A stretch of DNA of 64,000 nucleotides from Paulinella micropora (lineage: Eukaryota; Cercozoa; Imbricatea; Euglyphida): contig BJOX01000349.1 in the NCBI GenBank assembly GCA_009731375.1, positions 526,068 through 590,067 on the forward strand. The letters are read 5' to 3'. Each line of letters begins with the position of its first letter. The first letter of the stretch is position 1. The notes beneath the pieces are model-generated. The model was not told the origin of the DNA. It was given only the letters and a program-made list of their open reading frames with translations, and searched no databases. Below are positions 32,218 through 41,750 of the stretch, in pieces. Made by a program: the position numbers and the translations under genes.

Positions 32218-32449
32218 GGGTGGTGAGCTGCCAGGGCTGCGTGCACCGAGGAGGCAGGAAGAGTGTCTAGGCGTAGTCAAACTAAAAAGGATTTTGGTAC
32301 AGACTGACTGGGGTCACTGCACAGCCACCGACCGGCGCTCGGGGGGGGGGGGAATGGCAGGCCAGGGCAGGGTGATAACGCAGGGGGGCAGTGCTCGTTC
32401 CTGCTTCCCTGCCCAAGGGCAAGCGCTACTAGCACGAGCGGCCTGGTCC

Positions 32450-32760
32450 TGCCGGCCGGGTGGCACAGAACGCCATCTCTTTCGGCCGGTGGCACAGGAT
32501 ACCATCTCTTCTTCGGTCAGATGGCACGAATGGCCTGTGTTACCGGGTCGGGTGGCACGAACGGCGCCACCCTCTTCCGGCCGGATGGCACAGATGGCCT
32601 GCCTCTTTGGTCGGGTGGCACAGGAGGCCACCCTCTTCCGGTCGGGTGGCACAGATTGCCTGGGTTGTTTGGTCGGGGTGGCACTGACGCCCACACTCTT
32701 CCGGCCGGGTGGCACAGATGGCCTGTCTCTTTGGTCGGGATGGCACCGGTCGCCGGATAT
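32450..32760. repeat. GGTGGCACAGATGGCC tandem-like repeats
   Basis: Irregular units built from TCTTTGGTCGGGTGGCACAG and TCTTCCGGCCGGATGGCAC. They are related in sequence and position (directly before a palindrome) to the array at 28660-28930. Confidence 0.8.
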
Positions 32761-32774
32761 CCTTAGGATGAGAA

Positions 32775-33503
32775 GGTATTCGTTTTGGCCGGACCCTCTG
32801 CTTGCCTTTTTTCTCCCCCCTCCCCTCTTCCCTCTCCCTTCTCCCTTCTCCCCTCTCCCCTCCCGCGGCCGAACATTGTGCAGGCCCCGCCCAGGCTTTT
32901 TATGCAATGTGGCGGTCCGGTGGTCAGTGCCACCGGTAGCTTTTGTGGCCCGGCCGCAAGACCAGACGAATTTTCTTTACCCAACCCCACCCATAAGTGT
33001 CCAAGCAGCGAGAATCGCACTGGTGGTTCGAGGCCTCGGGAGGGGGTGCCACCCCAGAGGTATATATTCAGGCACTGCCCCTACAAGACTAAAAAAACAC
33101 CGCTATTTACGGGTAAAAAAGGAAAAAGTTTTATTAGTGACTGGTTGTCGATAGGCAGGACTGGCTCCGATGCCATTTTGTACCCGGGTGGCACCCGTAA
33201 CCACCTGGAGAGGCCGGGCTTGGACCCACCAGGGCGATTCTCGCTATTAGGACACTTACGCCCCGCCGGCCTTAGTTTTCCGGGTAGTACGGGAAATTTC
33301 CCCTGGTTCTGCGGTCATGACAGAAAAGCAGTCGGTGGCACCGGGCACCGGAGCAGTGTTGGACAGAAAAGCCTGGGGGGGGCTGCACAATGTTGGGCCG
33401 CGGGGAGGGAGAAGGGAGAAGGGAGAAGGGAAGGGAGAAGGGAGAGGGGGGGAGGGAGGGAGGGGGGAGAAAAAGGCAGTCGATCGTATCCGGCCAAACA
33501 AAT
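32775..33503. repeat. 730-bp imperfect palindrome, copy B
   Basis: This is a direct-orientation copy of 28964-29693 with the same arm order and the same total length within a base. Small differences are spread over both arms. It starts GTATTCGTTTTGGCCGGACC and ends TATCCGGCCAAACAAAT. Confidence 0.85.
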
Positions 33504-33952
33504 CTAGCCACCCGACCGGGAGAAGCCCGGTCACCCTGCCACACCACCACTCCCGGCGTGACAGTCGGTCGGCGGTGCCACCTCATCCTGTCTACCGGCC
33601 GGTGGCGCCACCAACTTCCTTGACCTGGCTGGGCAGTGCCACCGGCCGTGATGGCTCGGCCGGGGAGTGCCACCCGAGGAGGCTCGCCGTTCCGTCGGCA
33701 TGCCCGTCGGCATGCCCGCCGGCAGCACCTGGCTGGGCCAGGCCCAAGCCTAACAGGAAGGGGAAGAGAATCTAAATTTTAATCAGGCGCCAAGCAGGAG
33801 GCCTGGCTTTTACGGGCACTAGCTTCCTTCTTCCAGCCTGCAAGCGTACTCTGCCTGTCTTGGCCAGCCGCTCAGCAGCCGGGCACCGGAGCGCTGCAGG
33901 TTTCGCACGCTGTCCGGCGTGGGGGGCGCACGTGCTCCCGGGGGGGGAGAAG
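33504..33952. other. GC-rich intergenic region, no supported gene
   Basis: Short CCGTCGGCATGCCCG repeats lie near 33695-33720. No credible coding frame is present. Confidence 0.4.
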
Positions 33953-34714
33953 CTAGGGCCCCGGGCCGGCGAGTTTGATCTCTGTGGCCGCCCGCGCCGC
34001 TACGTGCGCGGGCAGGAGCTGGATGATCGCGCCGGCGGCCGCTAGCTTCGCTTGCACGTCCTGGCTCTTGGTGAGGTGTAGCTGCTGCAGGCACAAGGCC
34101 TCGGCCAGGAGGGTATGCAGCCGCACGAGGTGGTGCAAAGTGTCGCTGTGGCCAAAGTGCGAGATCTCGATGTAGGGTGTGACCTCGCGCTTGCGGGCGA
34201 TCGCGCTGGACAGCTGCGCGCAGCTCTGGATGAGCAAGGACTGCGCCTCCTGCAGCAGCTTCCAGTCACCGATGTCGTGGCCCCGGCCGCTGCCGGCGGG
34301 CTCGGGGCCGGGCGGCGGCTGCTCGGGCGCGGGGGTCGACCCCGCGGGCGCTGCGGCGGCGGCGGCAGAGGTCGGCTCCGCGGGTGCCGCGGGTGCTGGG
34401 GCGGCGACGGCGGAGGTCGGCTCCGCGGGTGCCGCGGCTGTCGAGGCCTCGGCGGAGGTCGGCGCCGCGGGTGCCGCGGCTGTCGAGGCCTCGGCGGAGG
34501 TCGGCGCCGCGGGTGCCGCGGGTGCCGGGGCGGCGGCGGCGGCGGAGGCCGGCTCCGCGGGCGCCGTCCCTGCGCCGGGGGCCTCCGTGCCAGTCTTCTG
34601 TCGTTTGGGGTCTAGTGTCTCCCCGCCCCAGGGATCCTCCAGTGGAGGGGTACGACCGTGCCTTCTCTTCCGTGGCGCCTTCCTGCTCGGGGCGGGAGGG
34701 CTAGGCGCTTCCAT
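33953..34714 (-). CDS. Unrecognised protein: basic N terminus, Ala/Pro repeats, helical C terminus
   Basis: 253 residues. The N terminus carries basic clusters (RKAPRKRRHGR and DPKRQK) that look like a bipartite nuclear localisation signal. Residues about 45-135 are degenerate repeats of APAAPTSAEASTAA type. The C-terminal ~110 residues are of normal complexity and probably all-helical (KLLQEAQSLLIQSC, HHLVRLHTLLAEALCLQQL). The combination suggests a nuclear protein of unknown role. The C-terminal part gives confidence that the frame is real. It points away from the plus-strand gene at 35103. Confidence 0.55.
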   Translation of the reverse strand: MEAPSPPAPSRKAPRKRRHGRTPPLEDPWGGETLDPKRQKTGTEAPGAGTAPAEPASAAAAAPAPAAPAAPTSAEASTAAAPAAPTSAEASTAAAPAEPTSAVAAPAPAAPAEPTSAAAAAAPAGSTPAPEQPPPGPEPAGSGRGHDIGDWKLLQEAQSLLIQSCAQLSSAIARKREVTPYIEISHFGHSDTLHHLVRLHTLLAEALCLQQLHLTKSQDVQAKLAAAGAIIQLLPAHVAARAATEIKLAGPGP

Positions 34715-35102
34715 CTCTGTGCCTGCCGACAGATGTGCTGCCTACCCCTCCCTGTCGCTGGGCGCACACGCAGGGGGGAGCAGGCGGCTCCCCCGGGCGG
34801 CCGTCGCGAGGGGGGGGGGAAGGGGGGGGGCCGCCTGCTCCCCCCGCTCGCCCCGGGGCCTGCCGGCCCCGGGCACGCGGCCGGCCCATGGCAGGCACGC
34901 AGAGGGGGGTGCGGCGCGAGGTGCTCCCTCCCCCCGAGAGCGCGCGCGGCGGGGGGGACCCTCCCCCCTCTTGCCCCCCCCCGGGGCACGCCCTGCAGGG
35001 GGGGGGGAATCGCGCGTGCGCCCCTGGTGGAGGGCGGGGGGGGCGCGCCTTCCCCGCGGGGCGCGGGACCAGCCCCTCGGCCTGTTCACAACCTGACCCG
35101 GC

Positions 35103-36164
35103 ATGGCTTCCACTACCGAACCCGGCGCCGGCTGGACGACCCGCACCGGGCTTCGTCCTCGGAAGCCGCTGCAGACCGCCGCGGCCCTCAGGCCCGCACC
35201 AACCCAGTGGGAGTCTGCGCGCTCTCTGGCAGCCATCTGGCGGTTTGGGCTCACCGCCACCGTCTTGGTCGCCGAGGGCTGTCGTGTGTGCCTGTGGATC
35301 CGTTACCAGCGGCGCCACGAGGCGGCGCAGCCGGCGGAGGAGGACGACACGGGCGACGACGGGGCCGGGCCGGGCCCGGCGGAGGAGGACGACGCGGGCG
35401 ACGACGCCTCGGGTGAAGATGACAGTGCAGAACCGGTTCCGGCGGAGGAAGCCTCCGGTGACGACTGCGCAGAACAGGCTAACGACGACGCTGAGCCCGA
35501 CCATGCGCTGGACCGCTGCCGGCTGTCCGTGCTGCCCCGTGCCGTCCGCACTGCCTCCTGGCTCCTGTCGCTGGCCCGCCGCCCACAGGCGTCCTGGTTC
35601 GAGGCCCTGTTCGGTCAGCGGTCAGCTGCCGCCACGTGCACCCCGCTCCAGGGGCACCCGCAACAGCGCAACAAGCGGGGCGAGGCCAAGTTCTTGCTGT
35701 ACACCACGGTTCCCCACGCAGGGGAGGACGACGAGGTCACCGTGTCCTACTCGTGTGAATTTCTCCTGCACGTACCCACGGGGGCGCAAGAGCCCGCGCC
35801 GCTCGTGGGGGCAGAGGTTGACGTAGAGACGCTCTTGCTCACCCAGCTCGCGCAGATCCGGCCCTGCTACGACCTGTTGCTGGCCGCGGCCCACCAGGAG
35901 GGGATGAGCGCTTCTCGGGTGCTCCACCAGCTGCTGCCGGAGGCTGGCTGGGACCTGGCGCGCAGGCGGCGGGACGGGGTGCGGCTCTTTGTGCATGATC
36001 GCTACGGGGCCAGACACGTCAGCCGCCCGAGTGTCCCGCGCCCAGACGAGGAAGCAGCGGCCTCCGCGGCGGCCGGCCCTGCTGGCGAGCGCTCGCCCGT
36101 CCGCGGCGCTGAGTCGCCCCGCAAAAGAGCTCGGCCGGGTGCCCCTGACGGACGGGCGGAGTAG
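35103..36164 (+). CDS. Unrecognised acidic protein with nuclear localisation-like tail
   Basis: 353 residues. There is a possible membrane or signal-like hydrophobic segment at about residues 42-66 (IWRFGLTATVLVAEGCRVCL), then a strongly acidic linker of about 60 residues (AEEDDTGDDGAGPGPAEEDD), then a ~190-residue globular part (KFLLYTTVPHAGEDDEVTVS, LLTQLAQIRPCYDLLLAAA), and a basic tail with SPRKRARPG. An AATAAA lies at 36334-36339, about 170 bp after the stop. I do not recognise the family. Confidence 0.55.
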   Translation: MASTTEPGAGWTTRTGLRPRKPLQTAAALRPAPTQWESARSLAAIWRFGLTATVLVAEGCRVCLWIRYQRRHEAAQPAEEDDTGDDGAGPGPAEEDDAGDDASGEDDSAEPVPAEEASGDDCAEQANDDAEPDHALDRCRLSVLPRAVRTASWLLSLARRPQASWFEALFGQRSAAATCTPLQGHPQQRNKRGEAKFLLYTTVPHAGEDDEVTVSYSCEFLLHVPTGAQEPAPLVGAEVDVETLLLTQLAQIRPCYDLLLAAAHQEGMSASRVLHQLLPEAGWDLARRRRDGVRLFVHDRYGARHVSRPSVPRPDEEAAASAAAGPAGERSPVRGAESPRKRARPGAPDGRAE

Positions 36165-36333
36165 GCCCCTGGCCGGACACGCCGGGCTTCGCCAGCTCCA
36201 GCACCGCTGAGCGCCAAGCTCTGGGGGTAGCTAGTAGACCCGGCTCTGGGGGTAGCTAGCGCCGGGAGTGACCGCGGCGTCGGCCGGCGTGGGTCTTGAG
36301 AGCCCGGCCGCGCCCTTGTACTCAGTACGCAGC

Positions 36334-36339
36334 AATAAA
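36334..36339 (+). terminator. AATAAA signal after the gene at 35103
   Basis: Canonical hexamer in GCAATAAAGATAG, in an otherwise GC-rich context, placed as expected for 3'-end formation. Confidence 0.6.
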
Positions 36340-36760
36340 GATAGCAGCGGGCCAGCTGGCCACCGGCAGGGGGAGCGAGGGCCTTTCCTCTCGGAGCCGG
36401 GCCGGGGGGGGGACCGGTCGTCCCGCGGGCCGGCCGCGCCGGAGAGCCCCGAGCGAACAGTACGCGCCACCGGCCGCCCTCCCTCCCCCAGGCAAGATCA
36501 CTTCGTCCCCCCGCCGGCCCCGCCCTTGCTCCCCCGTCCCAGGGGGGAGGAGGGACCCTGCGCAGGCGGGGGCTGGGGGGGGGCTTGGGGGGGAGGAGGA
36601 GGACTGCCCCCCCTGCTCCCACTTTCCCTTGGCTGGCGCCGGCCCCGGCCGCTCGCTCGCCGCCTCCCGGCTCTAGCTCACTCACTCTCTGCCGTCGGCT
36701 ACGGAGCACGAGCACACTGGCCTCTGCCCTAGCGCGCGGGGCGGCCTCCGGACGAGGCAG

Positions 36761-37640
36761 ATGGAAGACTGTTTGCTGTTGCTGGCGGCCGACCGGTGGC
36801 ACGCGCTGCCGTGGCCCCCGCCGGCGGCGGACGCGACCGCGGGGCAGCGCCTGTTGCTCGAGCCGTGGACGGAGTGGGCCCACGCGGTCGCGTGCGAGCG
36901 GCTGTGCGCCCTGTTCGAGCGCGTGCCGGCCCCGCGGGGCGGCCGGGCCTGGCGCGACCAGCTGGACCCCAGGCTCGCGCACGTGCCGCTGCCGGCCGAG
37001 CTGGCGCGGCAGCCGTCGGACTTGAACCGCGGGGCGTGCAAGCTGCGCGGCCTGGACCTGTCGCTCGGGGGCGCCATCACGGCGGCCCTCCACCTGCTGC
37101 CCGAGCACGCGGCGGTCGACCTGTGCGGCGGGCCGGGCGGCTGGCTCCAGGCGCTGGCCGCGCACCGGCCGCACGGCACGCTGTTCCTGGGCAGCACGTG
37201 GACGGGCTCGCCCACGCCGAACAGCGGGTACGACGCGTTGCTGCGCGCGTGGGGCCGCGCCGGGGGGCCGGACCTGACCAACGTGCTGCTGGACACCGGG
37301 GGCGCCGACGACACGGACCTGCGGCGGCCCGCGGCGGTGGCGCGCCTGCGGCTGGCGTGGTCGCGGCAGCTGCGGGTCCGTGGCCTGCCCTGCACGCTGG
37401 TGCTAGCGGACGGGGGCGCCCCCGAGGCCGCCGACCAGGAGCGCCGCGGGGTGTGCCTGCTGGCGGCGCAGCTGCGGCTGGGCACGCACTGGCTGGCGCT
37501 CCACGGCCCCGCGGCGAGCGAGGGGCGGGGCCGCGCGCTGCTGGTGTGCAAGTTCTTCGGTGGCCTGGACGCGGCGACGCAGCTGGCCCTGGCCGCCGCG
37601 GCGCTCGCGTTCGACGAGTGGTGCGTGGTGAAGCCCGTAG
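36761..37640 (+). pseudogene. FtsJ-type 2'-O-methyltransferase, cut at its 3' end
   Basis: About 293 residues of family sequence. Motif I for S-adenosylmethionine binding is AVDLCGGPGGWLQAL (about 119-133). The K-D-K-E tetrad of RrmJ/cap 2'-O-methyltransferases is visible for three members: K94 (ACKLRGLDL), D217 (VLADGGAP) and K264 (LLVCKFFGG). The sequence reaches CVVKPVG, where family members continue to an S-R-x-x-S-x-E motif with the last catalytic Glu. Here the coding sequence runs into a (GAA)n array giving poly-Glu, then an unrelated tail to 38056. So the fourth catalytic residue is missing in its normal context. Cap methylation would be the family role. This copy is probably inactive. 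Confidence 0.75.
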
Positions 37641-37880
37641 GAGAAGAAGAAGAAGAAGAAGAAGAAGAAGAAGAAGAAGAAGAAGAAGAAGAAGAAGAAG
37701 AAGAAGAAGAAGAAAAAGAAGAAGAAGAAGAAGAAGAAGAAGAAGAAGAAGCAGAAGAGGGAGGAGGAGGAGGAAGAGGAGGAGGAGAAGGAGAAGAAGA
37801 AGAAGAAGAAGAAGAAGAAGGAGAAGAAAAAGAAGAAGAAGAAGAAGAAGAAGAAGAAGAAGAAGAAGAAGAAGAAGCAG
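37641..37880. repeat. Right cargo junction: (GAA)n array
   Basis: A mostly (GAA)n tract with short GGA and GCA interruptions. GC-rich coding sequence ends on its left, and element backbone exon sequence starts on its right on the minus strand. It mirrors the array at 17518-17583. Confidence 0.9.
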
Positions 37881-37941
37881 CAGCAGGAGGAGACGAGCCG
37901 CGAGGTCGCTTGTTCTGCAGTGCTTCCAGAGCAGCTGCAAC
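37881..37941 (-). CDS. Exon fragment of the split minus-strand gene
   Basis: On the minus strand a TTTTCACAG acceptor opens an exon reading VAAALEALQNKRPRGSSPP, which then runs into the TTC/TCT array as poly-Ser. The matching downstream part is expected on the other side of the cargo (17490 and below). Confidence 0.55.
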
Positions 37942-38018
37942 CTGTGAAAATAAGGACACAGCAAATAATAAAGCCTGGAAAGAAAAGGGACTCAGGCACA
38001 GGCAAATGATTGACTCAC

Positions 38019-38096
38019 CATACGCTCGTACTCGAGCTGTTGCGCACGGCGTTTGATAGCCTTTTGTGCTCTCTTCAGTTGCTTGACCATGTGTTC
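38019..38096 (-). CDS. Coiled-coil exon of the split minus-strand gene
   Basis: 78 nt between a TTTGAAG acceptor and an ATG|GTGAGT donor. It encodes 26 residues rich in Lys/Arg/Gln (KQLKRAQKAIKRRAQQLEYE), probably helical. Phase 0 on both sides. It precedes the exon at 37881-37941. Further 5' exons towards 38240 were not resolved. Confidence 0.6.
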
Positions 38097-38249
38097 CTTC
38101 AAACCAAAAAACAAGGCAAGAGAAAATGAAAAAACGAGAAAAAAAAAAGGTGAGAAGTTGTGAAGACAGGAACACATAATTACATCCACGTGAGAGTTTG
38201 TTTGCAAGAGCAGACTAGGCAAAGATAACAGTGACAAGTTTGGAAAAAT

Positions 38250-38347
38250 GGAGACAGTTTGTGTCTGTGGGAGACAGCGGTTTTCGCTGGAGACAAAACG
38301 GGAGACCTTTTCTTTTGATGGGAGACGGGAAGTGTTTTTTTGGAGAC
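38250..38347. promoter_or_regulatory. Six GGAGAC boxes at ~20-bp spacing in a divergent promoter
   Basis: GGAGAC starts at 38250, 38270, 38289, 38301, 38321 and 38342. The region lies between the minus-strand gene (exons left of 38100) and the plus-strand gene starting at 38494. Spacings of 19-21 bp, with one of 12, put most sites on one face of the helix. A shared regulator or transposase binding cluster is likely. Confidence 0.6.
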
Positions 38348-38493
38348 GGTTGGGGCCGGATGATGCAGGAAAAAAACACGTAAGTTACGTCATTTTTGTA
38401 ACTTCGACGCGCATCAAAACGATTCGTTGACGAGTTGTAGGTTGTCAAAAACTTTCTCCGATTTGATCTCCCAACTCTCCCACCCCGCCTCTC

Positions 38494-40508
38494 ATGTCTG
38501 AGGAGTCGAATATTCCAAGCATTTCAGTCGGAGGTACTGAAATCTGCAGCAGATGTGTGTCACATATACATTGGTTGTTTTTTTTTGTTTGCTTTTTGTT
38601 GTGCCAGCTCCTGTGGAGTGGAACGTCGGCATCGACCAGGCACCTGTTGGCGCCTTTGCTTTTGGGCGCACTCTGGCCGCCAACACGTCTCACCTTGTCA
38701 ACCAAAACAATGGTGAGGCTGGACAGGAGGAAGCTCCGGACGAATTTCGCACTCGGTTGCGCCTTCGTTGCGTTTGTCTGCCTGGGGAGCTGCCCCTGGT
38801 GTGCGCCTTCAACGAACGGAAGGAGAAGATCGAAGGTGTCTACAACCTCAACGGTGTCTTTTTCCATTTACAAGAGCGAACTACGGTGGTCGTAAATGGC
38901 AAAAAGTGGCTAGCACTGGAGGTTTGTTTTCGTTTTTTTTTTGGCTTTCGAACGCGTGTTTGAATGATAATGATTTTTTTTTTTTTTTTTAATTTTACCA
39001 GGTGGTGAGATGCACTCCTACATCATCCGAAGCGTGGCATCACCCCAAAAGAAGTTGGGTTTTTGGCGAGGAAGGTGCGATTCCTTTTGGTAGTACTACT
39101 CAACTCACCGATGTCCCGCGCCATTCGCTTTTGCGAGGTTTCCACCTCGATGGTCAGTGAGTACCATTGGAATGGTGGATGTGGATTGTCTTCCCACGCA
39201 AGCGTGATCGCTCTATTCTGGACGCATTCAAGGAACCTGAAACCCTTCCAGTGGCTGCTAGGCTTTTGGCGGTTGTCAAGCACGTTGAGGAAAACAGATG
39301 TTTTGAGTACATAGTTTTTGCTTTCGTTCGTCAGCCTGGTTTTATTGATGTTTCAACCTGCACCAAGGATTACATTCACTCATTGTTTCCTGAATCCGTG
39401 CAGCAGCTGTTGAATGCGTTACCGGAAGCGAAAGAGTGGGCGGAGAATTCTAAGATCAAGGAGCGGCAGCTGGCAGTCATTGCTCGAGTCGTGAAGAATG
39501 GGCGGGAACATCATAAGCCTGTGGGAGCTGAGCAAGCTCAACAACTATTGAATGACAAGCCAGTTTCTGAATCATCTTCAGAGCTGGCTTCTCAGGAAAT
39601 AATAATACAACTCAAGGCTCAGTTGGCGGGATTGAAGCAATGTCTTGATGAAACCGGGTCGACATTGAAGACGGAGAGGGACAAGTACCAAAAGCAAGTG
39701 GCTGCTGCAGAGGAGAAGGTGGTCAAAATGGATCAATGCATTGCGAACTTGAACACTAAGTTAACTGCTGCTGAGAAGGAGGTGGAACGACACAAGAAAG
39801 CTTTTAGTGACGCAAAAGTTGAGTTGGCTAAGCTCACAAATGAAATCACTGAGCACGAGGAAAGCGCAGAGGCGACTGCAAAGGCAATGAGTGAGCTGAA
39901 GGCCAGGTTCAAAAGCGAACAAAGGGTATTTCATTTAGTATCATAATTATGCAATCGTTGTGAACGTTTCATTCTATGTAGCTCAAAAACCATGCTTTTA
40001 GTGATAAAAAGGCTGCATCTAATGAAAAAAAAGTTGTGGAAAAGGAGGTAATTTATTTGTTTTCTGACATTGTCGACTCTTTGAGTGTTTTGCATTGCAG
40101 TTGAAGGAAGTCAACAAGAAAGTCAAGCAACTGGAGCAGGAAGTAGCGAGCTTGACTGCTGAACGTGACGCTGCTAAGGAAATATTTGAGACTTCACAGG
40201 TTGCAGTGCAGGAGAGGGAGAAGGAAGTCCTCTCGCTCAAGGCTAAGTTGAAAGTGGCGAAAGAAATGAATCTAGCTTGGGCAGGAAAAGGTTTTTATTT
40301 GCTGTCATTCTTTGTGAAGCGTGTCCACAGGATTGATTATTTAGGTTCCGGCAAAAGAGAACGCTGCGACGCAAGCGAGTCCGATTGTTCTGGTTGCAGA
40401 GACGAAGAATCCGTTGATGATAATTACACGAAGCTTCAAAGCCCAGCTCTTGACAAGCGCAAGAAACACAAGAAACAGAAAAAGCATGGCTGCCGCCATA
40501 ACCATTGA
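38494..40508 (+). CDS. Multi-exon coiled-coil protein of the 28-kb element
   Basis: Proposed exons: 38494-38530 (or 38552), 38608-38921, 39002-39156, 39262-39925, 39982-40047, 40101-40290 and 40345-40508. Phases agree and every border is GT/AG. Introns are mostly 54-80 nt. The N-terminal part is globular (GVYNLNGVFFHLQERTTVVV). The central and C-terminal parts form a long coiled coil (TLKTERDKYQKQVAAAEEK, KKVKQLEQEVASLTAERD), ending in Cys/His and Lys residues (KKHKKQKKHGCRHNH). An in-frame TGA at 39158-39160 is removed if the 105-nt intron 39157-39261 is spliced. The family is not recognised. It faces the right TIR, so it is probably an accessory transposition protein. Confidence 0.65.
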
Positions 40509-40711
40509 AGTGGCATCACCGGTTGATATATATATGTGTATATATACATACATATACAGATATATACTATGTATAAGAATGCCAACCAACTAATTACTTG
40601 TTTAATTATTTTAAATTAAACGTTTTAGAATCATTAATATTAGTATAACTATTAATATTATTGGAAAAAATCAATTTCAGATATATAGTCCGGTGTGCCG
40701 GTGGTATGTTC

Positions 40712-41750
40712 CACTTGCAACTTGAAAGTGGCAAAAATACTCCTTCCGTAAAAATAGTTAAGTTACTAAATATTCAAATTTTGAATTTTTAAATAAAATA
40801 TAATAAAATCATTATAATTTATCAATTTAATATATATAAATATGATTTTATGGAAAAAAACAAGCGATAACGAGTCGGGAAAGTGTGGGAGATAGACTGT
40901 AGACTAAACTAGTTAACTAACTTTTTAACGGTTACAAAACTTGAACATTCAAAACAATTTCATCAAAAGTGATTGGAAATAATCAAAATCTACCATAATC
41001 TTTTATCTTTTCAATAAAATCAAAGTATATCTGTCTGCTTCAAGTCTTTCCACCCTTCGGCTCGTGACAGTAATAATAGACTTGAAAAAAACAGTTAACC
41101 GTTACCCAACATTCAAATTTTGAATTTTTTAGATAAAATCGAAAAAAATCATTATAATGTACAAAAATAAAGAATATATGTATGATTTGGTGTGAAAAAC
41201 CAAGCAAGAACTGGTCAGGAGAGTGGGGGAGATAAACGGGAGATAGAAATCTGTGACCGACCGTTTAACAGCTAGAAAACTTGAAAATTCAAAAAAATTT
41301 CAACAAAAGTGATTGAAATAATCAAAATCTACCCTAATCTTTTATCTTTTCAATAAAATCAAAGTATATCTGTCTGTTCATCCTTCTACTCGTGACAGTA
41401 ATAATATACTTGAAAAAAACAGTTAACCGTTACCCAACATTTAAATTTTGAATTTTTATATAAAATCGAAAAAAAATCATTATAATGTACAAAAATAAAG
41501 AATATATGTATGATTTGGTGTGAAAAACCAAGCAAAAACTAGTCAGGAGAGTGGGGGAGATAAACGGGAGATAGAAATCTGTGACCGACCGTTTAACGGC
41601 TAGAAAATTCAAAAATTCAAAAAAAATTCAACAAAATCTATTGATTATGTTTCAACACATCATAATCTTTGATTTTTTTTTAATAAAACAAGTGTTTTTT
41701 AATATTCATAAAAAATCCAAACTTGTGTCGAAACTTGTTGTTTATCCTGT
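40712..41750 (-). repeat. Right terminal inverted repeat of the 28-kb element
   Basis: Reverse-complement copy of 13722-14769, about 1,039 bp, with the same three internal units. The inner boundary is at CACTTGCAACTTGAAAGTGG, beyond which the two sides are unrelated. Confidence 0.92.

Larger units (their letters stand above)
13722..41750. mobile_element. 28-kb TIR element with a GC-rich cargo block
   Basis: The element starts ACAGGATAAACAACAAGTTT and ends with the reverse complement of that sequence. Its ~1-kb TIRs are near-identical. CCAG occurs directly outside both ends (13718-13721 and 41751-41754). Collapsing one CCAG copy puts the gag sequence on both sides into the same reading frame, which confirms the ends. 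Contents in order: left TIR; transposase-like gene (minus); GC-rich block bracketed by (GAA)n; a 5' gene fragment (minus) and a coiled-coil gene (plus) diverging from a GGAGAC-rich promoter; right TIR. The superfamily is not assigned. The 4-bp duplication is compatible with several DDE groups. Confidence 0.9.

Noticed and set aside
17498-37880. Cargo as a simple contamination or chimeric join
   Set aside because: There are no N gaps at either array, the TIRs, CCAG copies and backbone genes on both sides belong together, and backbone exons resume on both outer sides. A false join at the two (GAA)n arrays remains possible and is listed as a test.
13722-41750. Maverick/Polinton or Starship identity for the 28-kb element
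   Set aside because: No protein-primed polymerase, retroviral-type integrase, packaging ATPase, capsid or tyrosine recombinase is visible inside it, and the 4-bp duplication does not fit the usual 6 bp of Mavericks.
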